Shown here piece by piece: positions 49,303 through 58,551 of a stretch of DNA of 64,000 nt (the stretch's first letter is position 1; every line of letters begins with the position of its first letter). The stretch spans positions 1,426,001-1,490,000 of the forward strand of contig OZ246407.1 of the NCBI GenBank assembly GCA_965231025.1, given 5' to 3'. The translations under genes and the position numbers were made by a program. The notes below the pieces were generated by a model that was given only the letters and a program-made list of their open reading frames with translations, made no database searches and was not told the origin of the DNA. Source of the stretch: PALSA-1335 sp965231025 (GTDB taxonomy: Bacteria > Patescibacteriota > Gracilibacteria > UBA1369).

Positions 49303-50672
49303 TCCATCATCTGCGCGAACTTGTCCGCGGCGCGGCTCTTGTCAATCGTCAGGAAGCGCATCTGCTCTTTCTTGAATCCGAGTTCGACATGGCCGGTCGG
49401 GCCGTTGCGGTGTTTGCGGATATATATGTCCGTGACTCCGGGACGCTGGCTGTCCTCTTCGTAATAGTCTTCACGGTACATCATCATCACCACGTCGGCG
49501 TCCTGTTCAATCGCCCCCGATTCACGAAGATCGGAAAGCTGCGGGATTTTGCTCGGGCGGAGTTCAACGGCGCGGCTCAGCTGTGAAAGAGCCAGGATCG
49601 GAATCCGTAATTCGCGGGCGAGCGCCTTCAGCGAACGCGAAATCTCAGAAATTTCCTGTACGCGGTTGGTCTGGTTGAAGCCGCTTTTCCCGGCGCTCAT
49701 GAGCTGGAGGTAATCGATGACCAGGAAGTCCAGGCCGTGTTCCATCTGCAACCTGCGGGCCTTGGCGCGGAGTTCGGCGATGGAGTTGCCCACGGAATCG
49801 TCGATGAAAATCTTCATGGCGTACAGTTCATCCATGACCGCGCCGATGCGCATGAAGTCGGCTTCCGTCAGTTTGCCCGTGCGCAGCTTCCAGCTGTCCA
49901 CCGAAAGCAGCGAACAGAACATGCGTTCAACAAGCTGCTCCTTGGACATTTCCAATGAAATCACGCCGCACGCGAACCCCTTCTTGGCAATGTTCTGGGC
50001 GATGTTCAGAGCGAATGCGGTTTTGCCCATGGACGGGCGGGCCGCAAGCACGATCAGATCGGCCGGCTGGAAGCCGGAAAGCATGTTGTCCAGGTCATGG
50101 AACCCGGTCGGGATGCCGCGGTATTTGTCCTTGGTCGCCGGGTCGTGAAGCTCGGTGATCTTGTCGTAGGTCTGGTTCAAAATATCCTTAATATGGACAA
50201 AACGGTCCTTCAAAAAAGTCTGGGAAACGCCGAACAGATTTTTTTCGGCCTCCTCGAGGAGATTTTCTATCGGTTCATCCTGGTTGTAACCAAGCGCCGC
50301 GATCGCGTTTCCCGCGCCCACCATGCGCCTGAGCGTGGATTTTTGCTTCACGATCATGGCGTACTGGAACACGTGGGTGGATGTGGGGACCTCATTCGTC
50401 AAAGCGGCCAGGTAGGAAGCTCCCCCAATGCCCTCAAGCTGCTTCCGGTCCTCCAGAATGCTGGTCATGGTGAGCAGATCGATCGGGGAACGCTTCTCAA
50501 AAAGATCGTTCATCGCCTGATAAATCCGCCCGTGGCTTTCATGATAAAAATCTTCGGGTTTCAAAAAGTCCGCCACTTTGGTGATCGCGTCCTTATCGAT
50601 CAGCAAACTTCCGAGCGTGGAACGTTCGGCATCGATGCTGTGCGGGGGAACTTTAAAGAGTTCGTCACTCAT
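49299..50672 (-). CDS. dnaB: Replicative DNA helicase DnaB
   Basis: Hexameric 5'-3' helicase that unwinds the fork and recruits primase. The 457 residues show the N-terminal primase-interacting helical domain (PPHSIDAERSTLGSLLIDKDAI), the linker and the RecA-like motor with Walker A ARPSMGKTAFALN near 213, VISLEMSKEQLVERMFCSLL, Walker B and DFLVIDYLQLM, then SRSLKALARELRIPILALSQLSRAVE (switch region) and RESGAIEQDADVVMMMYREDYY. No intein or extension is seen. The C-terminus ends soon after GHVELGFKKEQMRF as usual. Confidence 0.97.
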   Translation of the reverse strand: MSDELFKVPPHSIDAERSTLGSLLIDKDAITKVADFLKPEDFYHESHGRIYQAMNDLFEKRSPIDLLTMTSILEDRKQLEGIGGASYLAALTNEVPTSTHVFQYAMIVKQKSTLRRMVGAGNAIAALGYNQDEPIENLLEEAEKNLFGVSQTFLKDRFVHIKDILNQTYDKITELHDPATKDKYRGIPTGFHDLDNMLSGFQPADLIVLAARPSMGKTAFALNIAQNIAKKGFACGVISLEMSKEQLVERMFCSLLSVDSWKLRTGKLTEADFMRIGAVMDELYAMKIFIDDSVGNSIAELRAKARRLQMEHGLDFLVIDYLQLMSAGKSGFNQTNRVQEISEISRSLKALARELRIPILALSQLSRAVELRPSKIPQLSDLRESGAIEQDADVVMMMYREDYYEEDSQRPGVTDIYIRKHRNGPTGHVELGFKKEQMRFLTIDKSRAADKFAQMMD

Positions 50673-50748
50673 GTGGAATCGTTTGAATCTCTGGGATTCT
50701 CAGTCTCGCAAAAATTTAGGATTTTTTCAAAGATATTTCATGTCTTTA

Positions 50749-50757
50749 TGCTATCAT
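50749..50757 (+). promoter_or_regulatory. Extended -10 box ahead of the yraN-PEGA genes
   Basis: TGCTATCAT, an extended -10 (TATCAT 5 of 6), 65 bases before the yraN start. A clear -35 is not seen. Confidence 0.45.
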
Positions 50758-50821
50758 CGAATTTTGACTAATCAGAAGCAACCAGGGCCATTTTTCAACA
50801 ACCATTGAACATGAATAAGCC

Positions 50822-51199
50822 ATGATCGGTAATACTAATCAAGTCAAAAATACGATGAAAATGGGAAGATTTGGGGAAGAAATCGCCCTCAGATACCTCA
50901 CCGGGAAAGGCTACGACCTTGTCGAACGGAATTATCACATCCAGGGAGGAGAGCTGGATCTCATTTGTAAAATAAATGGTATAATCGTTTTTGTTGAAGT
51001 AAAGCTCCGCACCGGTCATAATTTCGGAACGGGAGGAGAAGCGCTGACCCGGACAAAAAAACAGAAACTCCTCCGTGCCGCTCTCACCTTTCTGCAAACG
51101 CACCCGGCACGATGGAGGATGGATCTCCTGGATATTCACTTCCACAAACCCACGGGAAAAGCATTCATTCAACACTTCATCAACATACTCGAAGCATGA
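50822..51199 (+). CDS. UPF0102 (YraN) family predicted nuclease
   Basis: A 125-residue Holliday-junction-resolvase-like protein. The core motif is MGRFGEEIALRYLTGKGYDLVERNYHIQGGELDLICKINGIIVFVEVKLRTGHNFGTGGEALTRTKKQKL, with the conserved E in GEE, the D of GELDL and E-x-K (FVEVK) that make the PD-(D/E)xK metal site. The length is normal. Function is not established; DNA repair or competence roles are suggested for relatives. The stop overlaps the next start (ATGA), so it is translated with the PEGA gene. Confidence 0.92.
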   Translation: MIGNTNQVKNTMKMGRFGEEIALRYLTGKGYDLVERNYHIQGGELDLICKINGIIVFVEVKLRTGHNFGTGGEALTRTKKQKLLRAALTFLQTHPARWRMDLLDIHFHKPTGKAFIQHFINILEA

Positions 51200-52377
51200 T
51201 CGCCGAAGACGTTCAACGAAAAATATGGCTGGGAGGGCTCATCGGAGCAGTCATTTTAGGTGTGCTGTTTTTGATTTGGGCGGTCGTGTTAAACCGCAGC
51301 AGCATCGTTATGCACGCCCGGGCCCCGTACACCATCACCGTTCAGGGCCTCAAAACGGAAAATTGCGTCACGGACGAATGCACGGTGGTCGTCGCCCCGG
51401 GCGATTACACCATTACCCTCCAGAAAACCGGATACAAATCTTTGACGAAAATCGTGACCGTCCCGTTGGGGAGCCCGTATTCCGACAACATTCTTCTGCA
51501 ATTCATTCCCGTTTTCAGCGGTTCGACACTGACGGAAGACGACATTTTTCCGGCAGATCCCGAGCCCGGCGATGTGGAACTCAAAAAACTGGGGGTATCA
51601 CCCTCGACGAAACTCTTTTTCAGCATCGACAAAAAAACGGTGAGCTTTATCACCCGCAACACACTGAATTTCCGGCAGACACTATACATCGCCGCCATGA
51701 ACGGGAACGGTGAAGTCGGTGAACCCCAAATCGTCACCTCTTTCCTCCGGGACCTGGGGAGTTATGTCGTGGCCATCTCTCCAAAAAGCGATAAAATCGC
51801 GGTCATCGACCAGGCCCCCGGGCAGGCGACCCTGTACATGATAGACCGCGAAGCAAAAAACCGCGCAAGCCTGTTAACCTACGCGGCGATCAGGGACATG
51901 CGCTGGATTCCCGGCACCGACGATTTTATTTTCCAGGCGCGTGAAAAAAACGGGTCTCCCGAATCCATCTATCTGTACCGTTGGGACGACGGAAAAACAA
52001 CGCAACTGGAATTGCGGACTCCGCTTGATGATATCGCGATCGTGAACAAGGACAGACTGTTGGCGGTGACCGATCAGGCGCTTCCCGAAGGGGCAACGAC
52101 CAGGAGTTTTGAGGGGCAGCTTGTCCCGCTCGGGGAAAACCAGAGCACGATGGAGGTCAGCGCGGGAATCCTTGCCCAGGGAGGAAGCGCGGAAGCGGCT
52201 GCTGCGATCAAACCGGCATACTCCTTTGTGGACTACTCGCTCATCGCGAACCAGGCACGGCTGATCAGCACCCTGAACGAAGATCCGTTTCCCGTAAAAA
52301 TCAAAGCGGCCGACGATGCGAAATCTATCTATTTTCTCCAGGGGGACAAAGTCGTCCAGCTCACTTTCGAAGAATAA
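51196..52377 (+). CDS. Membrane-anchored PEGA-domain protein
   Basis: A 393-residue protein with one N-terminal membrane helix (residues 13-35) and an extracellular part. The PEGA domain (about 45-100: APYTITVQGLKTENCVTDECTVVVAPGDYTITLQKTGYKSLTKIVTVPLG) has the typical PGxYxIxxxKxGY signature. The remainder is beta-rich and resembles a WD40/TolB-like propeller (SPKSDKIAVIDQAPGQATLYMIDREAKNRASLLTYAAIRDMRWIPG). Surface roles are usual for such proteins but specific functions are unknown. Start overlaps the yraN stop. The next gene begins 5 bases later. Confidence 0.85.
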   Translation: MIAEDVQRKIWLGGLIGAVILGVLFLIWAVVLNRSSIVMHARAPYTITVQGLKTENCVTDECTVVVAPGDYTITLQKTGYKSLTKIVTVPLGSPYSDNILLQFIPVFSGSTLTEDDIFPADPEPGDVELKKLGVSPSTKLFFSIDKKTVSFITRNTLNFRQTLYIAAMNGNGEVGEPQIVTSFLRDLGSYVVAISPKSDKIAVIDQAPGQATLYMIDREAKNRASLLTYAAIRDMRWIPGTDDFIFQAREKNGSPESIYLYRWDDGKTTQLELRTPLDDIAIVNKDRLLAVTDQALPEGATTRSFEGQLVPLGENQSTMEVSAGILAQGGSAEAAAAIKPAYSFVDYSLIANQARLISTLNEDPFPVKIKAADDAKSIYFLQGDKVVQLTFEE

Positions 52378-52382
52378 GCCTC

Positions 52383-53528
52383 ATGGAAATTAACCGCATA
52401 GAGAAGGCCAAAAGGAAGCTCGGGGAACAGGGAAGGCACATCGTGAATCTTTCATCCGGCAACCCCGGGGAGTTCGGCGTAAAATTCCCGCCGGAAATTT
52501 TGGCAAAAGCTTTCGGGAATTATCAAAAAAATCCCGAGTACCATCCCGAACCCAAAGGAACCGAACAGGCCCGCGAGGCGGTCGCCGGATTTTATGAACA
52601 ACGTGGGTTTTCCGTTCGGGCCGGAAACATTGTATTAACTTCGGGCACCAGCGAAAGTTATCTCCACCTCTTTAAACTTCTGGCGAAATCGGGGGACGAA
52701 ATGCTTTTTCCCAACCCCAGCTACCCGTTGTTCGACCATATCGCCGGCATGGCGGGAGTCCGTCTCAACCACTATAACCTTGATCCCACGAACGGCTGGC
52801 AGGTAGATCTGCCTCATCTGGAATCAAGAATATCCGCAAAAACGGGAGCCATCGTGCTGGTCTCACCGAACAATCCCACCGGGGGAGTCATCACCCGCGA
52901 AAATCTCAACGGAGTACTGGCCATTGCGGAAAAACACGGAATTCCCGTCATCAGCGATGAAGTGTTCAGTGAGTTTATTTTCGATGGGGAAACATTCCCC
53001 AGGGCGGCGGAATTAGCCCGCGGCGCCACGGTTTTCACCCTCAACGGCATTTCCAAAACGTACGCGCTCCCGGGTCTTAAAATGAGCTGGATTGCGGCAA
53101 CCGGGCCGGGCGCCCCCCAATTCCTTGATGAACTCGAACTCTCCGTCGACACGCTCCTGGCCTGCAACCAGATAAGCCAGGCGATGCTTCCCGCCATCAT
53201 CAATGATGGTGAAAATTTCCTGCAGAGTTACCGGGAACGGGTCAAAAAAAGCCGGGACACAGCCATGAAAATTCTGGGAACCTGCCCGCATCTGTCCTTC
53301 CATAAGCCCGCGGGAGGATTCTACCTTTTCCCCGAAGTCAGAAATTTCCCAGGAAGCGACGAAGATTTCGTCATTCAAATGATGGAGAAAACGGAAATAT
53401 ACATGCACCCGGGATACTTTTACGACTACGAAAAAGGCCTCCACGTGCTGATAAGCTTTCTCATGGAGGCCGATGATCTTTCTCCGATACTCGAACGGTT
53501 GGTCCGGGCGGTGAATTTATCGTACTGA
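52383..53528 (+). CDS. Class I/II aminotransferase (alanine aminotransferase-like)
   Basis: PLP enzyme of 381 residues with NLSSGNPGEFGVKFP, VLTSGTSESYLHLFKLL, VSPNNPTGGVI, ISDEVFSEFIFDG and FTLNGISKTYALPGLKMSWI, where the Lys binds PLP. The order and spacing are those of the AlaA/AlaC and aspartate aminotransferase branch. It is clearly different from the aminotransferase at 23335 (different PLP-loop sequence), so the two are not a recent duplication. Substrate undetermined. It lies 5 bases after the PEGA gene, and its end overlaps the stop of the convergent 728-residue gene by 12 bases. Confidence 0.88.
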   Translation: MEINRIEKAKRKLGEQGRHIVNLSSGNPGEFGVKFPPEILAKAFGNYQKNPEYHPEPKGTEQAREAVAGFYEQRGFSVRAGNIVLTSGTSESYLHLFKLLAKSGDEMLFPNPSYPLFDHIAGMAGVRLNHYNLDPTNGWQVDLPHLESRISAKTGAIVLVSPNNPTGGVITRENLNGVLAIAEKHGIPVISDEVFSEFIFDGETFPRAAELARGATVFTLNGISKTYALPGLKMSWIAATGPGAPQFLDELELSVDTLLACNQISQAMLPAIINDGENFLQSYRERVKKSRDTAMKILGTCPHLSFHKPAGGFYLFPEVRNFPGSDEDFVIQMMEKTEIYMHPGYFYDYEKGLHVLISFLMEADDLSPILERLVRAVNLSY

Positions 53529-55703
53529 AGCCGTTATTCTTGGGCCGGGTTTATAGGGGTTTTTAAATGCAGCCCCAAAACCAACGGCATCTGCCACGCG
53601 TGAGCTTGCGGGCCGTTGTTTCACACGGACGTCATCCAGACTTCTGTTGAGTTCAAGAAGGCCGCGGTAGTATTCAAGTTTCTTCTGTACGGAAGCGATG
53701 ACCTTGTCCGGATCTTCACCTTTTGGAGCCGCGAGCATGTCCGCCTCGTTACCCTCCAGGAGTTTTTTGGCCACCGGAAGATCGATGCTGGATTTTGTCG
53801 TGGTCGGACCGGCCTTATGCGTCGCAAGCGGCACGGCATTCACCTTTTTTCCGGTATCTCTTTCGATCTCTTTCATCTTTCCTTTGGCAACTTCGGTGTT
53901 GATGGCATTGGCACCGTCAATATGAGCGGCGATCTGTTTGCCCCTGACGGCGATGAGCTCGTCGATCCGTATGCCGATTTTCGCGAGATATTCCGTGATG
54001 TCATAAAAATCTTTCGGGGTCTTGGCGGCGGCGATTTTTGCGCGGGCCGCGACGATGGCGTCGGCGACGATCTTTTTGTTGGCCGCATTCGTCTGCCAGA
54101 TAAGGTTTGGAGACTCCGGATCACTCGGAACCCCCTGTCCTTCCAAAAAGACGATCGGACTCCGGGTGCGCTGATAAACAGAAGTACTGACATATTCGGG
54201 ACCGTTCGCGATCGGAGCAAAAACTCCGTCAAGAGCCTTTTGCTGCGCGTCGGCCTGGGTATAGAAATCGGTACGGAGTTTATCCGCGTCGGCGCCCGGA
54301 ACCAGACAGCCTCCGAGATTGGCTTCGGTCAGCACCTGGTCGGATTTGCATTCCGTAAGTTCAACGGCCTTTGGAGACTCAGTTTTCTTCTGTTCCGCAA
54401 CCTTGGGCGGGTTCAAAACAGTCGGGGATTTTGGAAGATGGGTCGTCTTTGCGAGTTTTGGAGCGGGTGTTTTTTTCGTCTCCTTCTTGGCGTCGTTCAA
54501 ATCAATAGACTTATCGACCGTTGGAACCGGAGCCGGGTCGTTGGATGCCACGGCGCTCGGTGCTTCGGGCGCGGAAGATGAAGTGGACGCTACGGCACTT
54601 GGAGCAGAACCGCCTTCGCCTCCATCGCTGGATGCGCTTGCTGAAGCCACAGGATGAGGCTCGCCCGGGTGGGTGCCGGTGCAGCTTTTACCGCAGCTTG
54701 AACTTCCGGTAATAAGAACGCCTGCCGTCAGTGCGCCGGCGGCGACAAGTTTTCTCGCGGTCGATTTGCTTGGGATAAGTTTCTTGAAGAATCCACCGAT
54801 GCCCGCCATGATTTTGGATGCAGCATCTTTGATGTCGTCAACGATGGAAGCGTTCATCGGGAGAGGGTATTCCGCATCGCGAGGTGCCGGAACAAATTTC
54901 TCTTTCCGTTCGAAGAGCTTATTCATCGGAAGAGGATATTCCGGGTCGCGGACACGGCTGACAGGGGCAACCTGTGCAGGTTTCCGTTCGAAAATTCTCT
55001 TCATCGGAAGAGGGAACTCCGTATCAGGATGAGCTGCGGGAGCAGGTTTGGCCTTAACGGCCGGGGCGGACGTAACCTCCCGGGGATCAATTCCCGCGTG
55101 TTTGAGGAGCTGGTTTTGAAGTCCGTTGCTTCCAGAAAAGAACCCTTTGATTCCACCGACGCCCTGTACGCCCTTTGCGCGTTCCTCGGGAGTCGTGCCG
55201 CTCCAGACGTTGCCGGCGAAATCGGCGATTTTCGTGAAAAATCCGCGGCTTTTGCGGGTAAGTTCAAAATGGGCCTGTTGGCGTTTTTGATCCAAAAAAT
55301 GGTGGTCAACTTCCCTTTGAAGTTGTTTCTGATGGTCGGCATGATCATCAAGAGCACTGAAAGCCTCACCCAGGTTATCGGACTCCAGACGGGTATCCTT
55401 GGATGAGTCCAAAAGCTTGGCGGCCTTGGTTGCCGTCGCTGCCCGCTGGGCAACAACATTTTTACTCGCCGGTGCCGGCTCGATCGCGAGAAGAGTCTTG
55501 CGCCTTGAGAACGCATCGACTTCTTCGGGAGTGACCCTGTCCGCGTTGATGCTTACCGGGCCCGAGATGGGAGTCTTATCGTTGTCATTGGCCATGTTGT
55601 GACTCGGCATGGCATACACCCCGCTCGTTGAGCTGCTTGGCCCTTGGTTTTGGTCCTGGTCTTGAACTTCCAGTGGTTCAGCTGTCTGCGTCTTTATTGA
55701 CAT
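53517..55703 (-). CDS. Large low-complexity protein with PLPM repeats and one membrane helix
   Basis: A 728-residue protein. The first 70 residues and residues 345-450 are disordered (Ala/Ser/Pro/Lys-rich). Three similar segments (D.EFPLPM.RIFER at 228, D.EYPLPMNKLFER at 253, DAEYPLPMN at 276) alternate with basic linkers. A hydrophobic helix at about 318-333 ends in GSSSCGKSC; a Cys here could be a lipid attachment or membrane-exit site, but the position is too far inside for a usual signal. The C-terminal 250 residues are helical. The family is not recognised. The repeated short motif may be a docking peptide for an unknown partner. Confidence 0.6.
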   Translation of the reverse strand: MSIKTQTAEPLEVQDQDQNQGPSSSTSGVYAMPSHNMANDNDKTPISGPVSINADRVTPEEVDAFSRRKTLLAIEPAPASKNVVAQRAATATKAAKLLDSSKDTRLESDNLGEAFSALDDHADHQKQLQREVDHHFLDQKRQQAHFELTRKSRGFFTKIADFAGNVWSGTTPEERAKGVQGVGGIKGFFSGSNGLQNQLLKHAGIDPREVTSAPAVKAKPAPAAHPDTEFPLPMKRIFERKPAQVAPVSRVRDPEYPLPMNKLFERKEKFVPAPRDAEYPLPMNASIVDDIKDAASKIMAGIGGFFKKLIPSKSTARKLVAAGALTAGVLITGSSSCGKSCTGTHPGEPHPVASASASSDGGEGGSAPSAVASTSSSAPEAPSAVASNDPAPVPTVDKSIDLNDAKKETKKTPAPKLAKTTHLPKSPTVLNPPKVAEQKKTESPKAVELTECKSDQVLTEANLGGCLVPGADADKLRTDFYTQADAQQKALDGVFAPIANGPEYVSTSVYQRTRSPIVFLEGQGVPSDPESPNLIWQTNAANKKIVADAIVAARAKIAAAKTPKDFYDITEYLAKIGIRIDELIAVRGKQIAAHIDGANAINTEVAKGKMKEIERDTGKKVNAVPLATHKAGPTTTKSSIDLPVAKKLLEGNEADMLAAPKGEDPDKVIASVQKKLEYYRGLLELNRSLDDVRVKQRPASSRVADAVGFGAAFKNPYKPGPRITASVR

Positions 55704-55930
55704 ACGTTTTCGTTATGAATAAATAGATAAATATAATTTACTGCACAGGGTATAACGCAAAGAGGTTCTCAATATTACAATCACTCAAGTGTAATAATGG
55801 TTACACCGGGACGGCGATTATAAGATATAATCAAAAATAATCAAGTCCCGGCGCTCATCTTTAATTTAAAAACTGTTCACATTTTTTTCATGTCCTTTCG
55901 CTACCATGGGAATATCTTTTTCATGCACCC

Positions 55931-57457
55931 ATGGCGATCAAAATTTTTTCATGTTTTGTCGAAGGACTCGAAGCCAGACAGATAGAAGTTGAAGTGGATA
56001 TTCTCCAGGGACTCCCGGGACTTTCCATCGTGGGGTTGGGCGACACTGCGGTTCAGGAAGCCAAAGAACGCATCCGCTCCGCCGTCAAAAACAGCGGGGC
56101 GACCTATCCCCAGCAAAAGAAAATCATCAATCTTGCCCCGGCGCACATCCGGAAAAACGGTGCGTGCTTTGACCTGCCCATGGCGCTGGGACTTCTGGAG
56201 GCCTCGGGACAAATCACCGTGCCGGAGCATTCCATCATCGTGGGGGAACTGGCACTGGACGGAGAGGTGCGGCCCATCAACGGAGCCCTTTCCATAGCCC
56301 TGTTTGCGCAGAAGCACGGCATGAAACTTTTTCTGCCTGCACAAAACTCAGCGGAAACTTCACTCATCAACTACTCGGAGATTTTCCCGGTGAACCGTCT
56401 GAGTGAAATGATCGGACACTGCAAAGGAACGGCGTTTATTAAGCCCGCGGCAACCCGGGGAACGCGCATACATCAGGGACTACAGTCCCCGCAGCCGGAG
56501 ATCGACATGAACATCGTTCAGGGGCAGCAATTTGCCAAAAGGGCGCTGCAGATCGCGGCGGCGGGCGGGCACCATTTGCTCCTGTACGGCCCGCCCGGCA
56601 TCGGCAAAACGTTACTGGCCCGGGCATTGCAGGGCATCCTGCCGCCGCTGAGTGACGAAGAAATGCTGGGCGTCATGCAGATCTATTCGGCCGCGGGCCT
56701 GCTCCAGAACCCCGAACAACTTATACAACAGAGGCCGTTCCGCCGCATCCACCAGAGCTGTTCGCTGCCGGCCCTCATCGGCGGCGGAACGCACGCCCAG
56801 CCCGGTGAAATATCCCTGGCCCACCACGGCGTGCTCTTTTTTGACGAAATCGCCGAAGCCCCGCGCAACCTGCTGGAGTCGTTACGTCAGCCGCTCGAAG
56901 AGCGGCGCATCAGGGTCGCACGCCTCCGCCACCACGTGGAGTACCCCGCAAACTTTACGCTCGTGGCCGCCATGAACCCCTGTCCCTGCGGTTACTACGC
57001 TTCCGAAGAAAAAAAGTGCACCTGCACCAATTCCTCCATCGTCCAGTACCACAAAAAACTTTCCGGACCGATCATGGACCGCTTCGACCTCTTCGTAAAA
57101 CTCCAACGCGAACCGGTCAAACTCCATGAAGCCTCCGGAGAAAAAAGCTCCTCGCGTTTCCGCGAAGCCATCACGGAAGCCCGCAAAAAACAGTCCTCCC
57201 GTTTTCAAACGCACAACATTCTGCTCAACAGCCTCATGAATCCGACCCACATCAAACAGTTCTGTACCATGGACCCCAAAACCGAATCGCTCGTCACCCG
57301 GTACTGTAATAATGCCCGGGTTTCGGCCCGCAGCTTCCACAACATCCTCAAAGTCGCCCGCACCATCGCCGACCTCAATGGCAACGAAACCATCCAACAG
57401 GAAGACGCCACGGAAGCCTTCACCTACCGCCTCCAGCCGACTTCGCCACTGGTATGA
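55931..57457 (+). CDS. comM: ComM/YifB family Mg-chelatase-like AAA+ ATPase
   Basis: A 508-residue AAA+ protein that in competent bacteria is a branch-migration helicase acting during natural transformation. The N-terminal domain (FVEGLEARQIEVEVDILQGLPGLSIVGLGDTAVQEAKERIRSAVKNSG) is the ChlI/ComM hallmark, followed by Walker A GPPGIGKTLLARALQG near 222, Walker B GVLFFDEIAE and the ComM-specific AAMNPCPCGYY Cys pair, with CTCTNSSIVQY after it. The C-terminal helical domain is complete. With a ComEC-like hydrolase and a pilin-like gene in the same window, DNA uptake capacity is possible. First gene after a 227-base spacer. Confidence 0.95.
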   Translation: MAIKIFSCFVEGLEARQIEVEVDILQGLPGLSIVGLGDTAVQEAKERIRSAVKNSGATYPQQKKIINLAPAHIRKNGACFDLPMALGLLEASGQITVPEHSIIVGELALDGEVRPINGALSIALFAQKHGMKLFLPAQNSAETSLINYSEIFPVNRLSEMIGHCKGTAFIKPAATRGTRIHQGLQSPQPEIDMNIVQGQQFAKRALQIAAAGGHHLLLYGPPGIGKTLLARALQGILPPLSDEEMLGVMQIYSAAGLLQNPEQLIQQRPFRRIHQSCSLPALIGGGTHAQPGEISLAHHGVLFFDEIAEAPRNLLESLRQPLEERRIRVARLRHHVEYPANFTLVAAMNPCPCGYYASEEKKCTCTNSSIVQYHKKLSGPIMDRFDLFVKLQREPVKLHEASGEKSSSRFREAITEARKKQSSRFQTHNILLNSLMNPTHIKQFCTMDPKTESLVTRYCNNARVSARSFHNILKVARTIADLNGNETIQQEDATEAFTYRLQPTSPLV

Positions 57458-57460
57458 ACA

Positions 57461-58540
57461 TTAAAAAGGATCATCAATATCATCCCTGCGTTTCCGGAAG
57501 GAAAGACTCCCGATAATTTTTGAACCATACACAAAGAGGTCGAGAACGGCGCGCAGCCAGCGCGATTTTTCCGTAAGAGAGACATCGACATCCATGGCGG
57601 AAATGGTTTTTGTAAGAGTTTCATACTGCCGCGCGACATCAAGATTATTCTGAATGGCGTTGAGCGGGGCAATCCACCGGTCGAGCGAATCAAAAAGTGC
57701 CGCGTAGGGCAAAAGACTGCGGTAAGCATCAATATCGTTTTCAAGAACATACTTGATCCGGTCGGATTCAGCCGTAAGAATGTACTCTCTCAATCCCAAA
57801 AAGGCGGCTTTTGCCTTGAGGCCCGCCTCCGTTTTTCTCACCATAAACAATGAAGAAAAGGCGATGATAAGCCCTGCGAGACACAGCCCCGCAACCAGAT
57901 ACCATGATAACAGTCCGACCTGATGGCGGTCATCAATCAAAGAATAAATATTCCACGAAAGTGGTCCCGCAAAAACCACGGCCCCGATCGTAAAATACGG
58001 CTTCCTTTGTTCAAACGGCGAAACCGCGAAATACCCCTGATCGGTCATGACGTCGTAGAGTTGGAATTTGAGAGCGTTTACTTTCCTCGACAACCTTGAA
58101 AGATAGGATTTGTGAATGTAATCCATTCCGAGTTCGGAAATGTATTTTGACTTGTCCTCCAGCACGTTCCGCAGCATGGCTTCATAAGCCTTCTGGCTCG
58201 TATAAATGCCTTTTTCCGAGCCGATGAAACTTTGAAGTACCAGTGCCTGGGAGGGAGTAAGCGTCAGCACGGTTTTTTCGTCGAGTGACGGATTGAGGAC
58301 AAAGGTGTCCTCTCCCTTCAGGACCAGAATATTTTTCAGAAAGAGATTATAAATCTCCAGGGCAATGTCCTTCGTATTGACGGCGTCATCGATCAATATT
58401 CCGCACTCCAGAATGCTGACATCTTTTGGGGGTGCGTAAAGAACGGGAACGGTTTCATGAGGTTCACGCCCCCAGAGCAGCCACTGTATGCCCATCAGGA
58501 TCAACGCAATCGCAGGCGGGAGTAAAAGTTGTTCAAGCAT
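57461..58540 (-). CDS. DUF2207-like membrane protein (C-terminal part of the family)
   Basis: A 359-residue membrane protein. GREPHETVPVLYAPPKDVSILECGIL and KTEAGLKAKAAFLGLREYILTAESDRIKYVLENDIDAYRSLLPYAALFDSLDRWI are close to the C-terminal half of DUF2207 proteins, while their N-terminal Ig-like domain is missing. Three membrane helices are likely near 7-24, 185-200 and 215-232. The region between carries a winged-helix-like segment. Function of the family is unknown. It is followed on the same strand by a TM protein gene (58552) 11 bases upstream, so they may form a unit. Confidence 0.65.
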   Translation of the reverse strand: MLEQLLLPPAIALILMGIQWLLWGREPHETVPVLYAPPKDVSILECGILIDDAVNTKDIALEIYNLFLKNILVLKGEDTFVLNPSLDEKTVLTLTPSQALVLQSFIGSEKGIYTSQKAYEAMLRNVLEDKSKYISELGMDYIHKSYLSRLSRKVNALKFQLYDVMTDQGYFAVSPFEQRKPYFTIGAVVFAGPLSWNIYSLIDDRHQVGLLSWYLVAGLCLAGLIIAFSSLFMVRKTEAGLKAKAAFLGLREYILTAESDRIKYVLENDIDAYRSLLPYAALFDSLDRWIAPLNAIQNNLDVARQYETLTKTISAMDVDVSLTEKSRWLRAVLDLFVYGSKIIGSLSFRKRRDDIDDPF

Positions 58541-58551
58541 ACCGGCAGAAT

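Noticed and set aside
53616..54581. Plus-strand open frame of 321 codons opposite the 728-residue gene
   Set aside because: Low-complexity, and no start signal. The minus-strand gene has a consistent polar and repeat structure.
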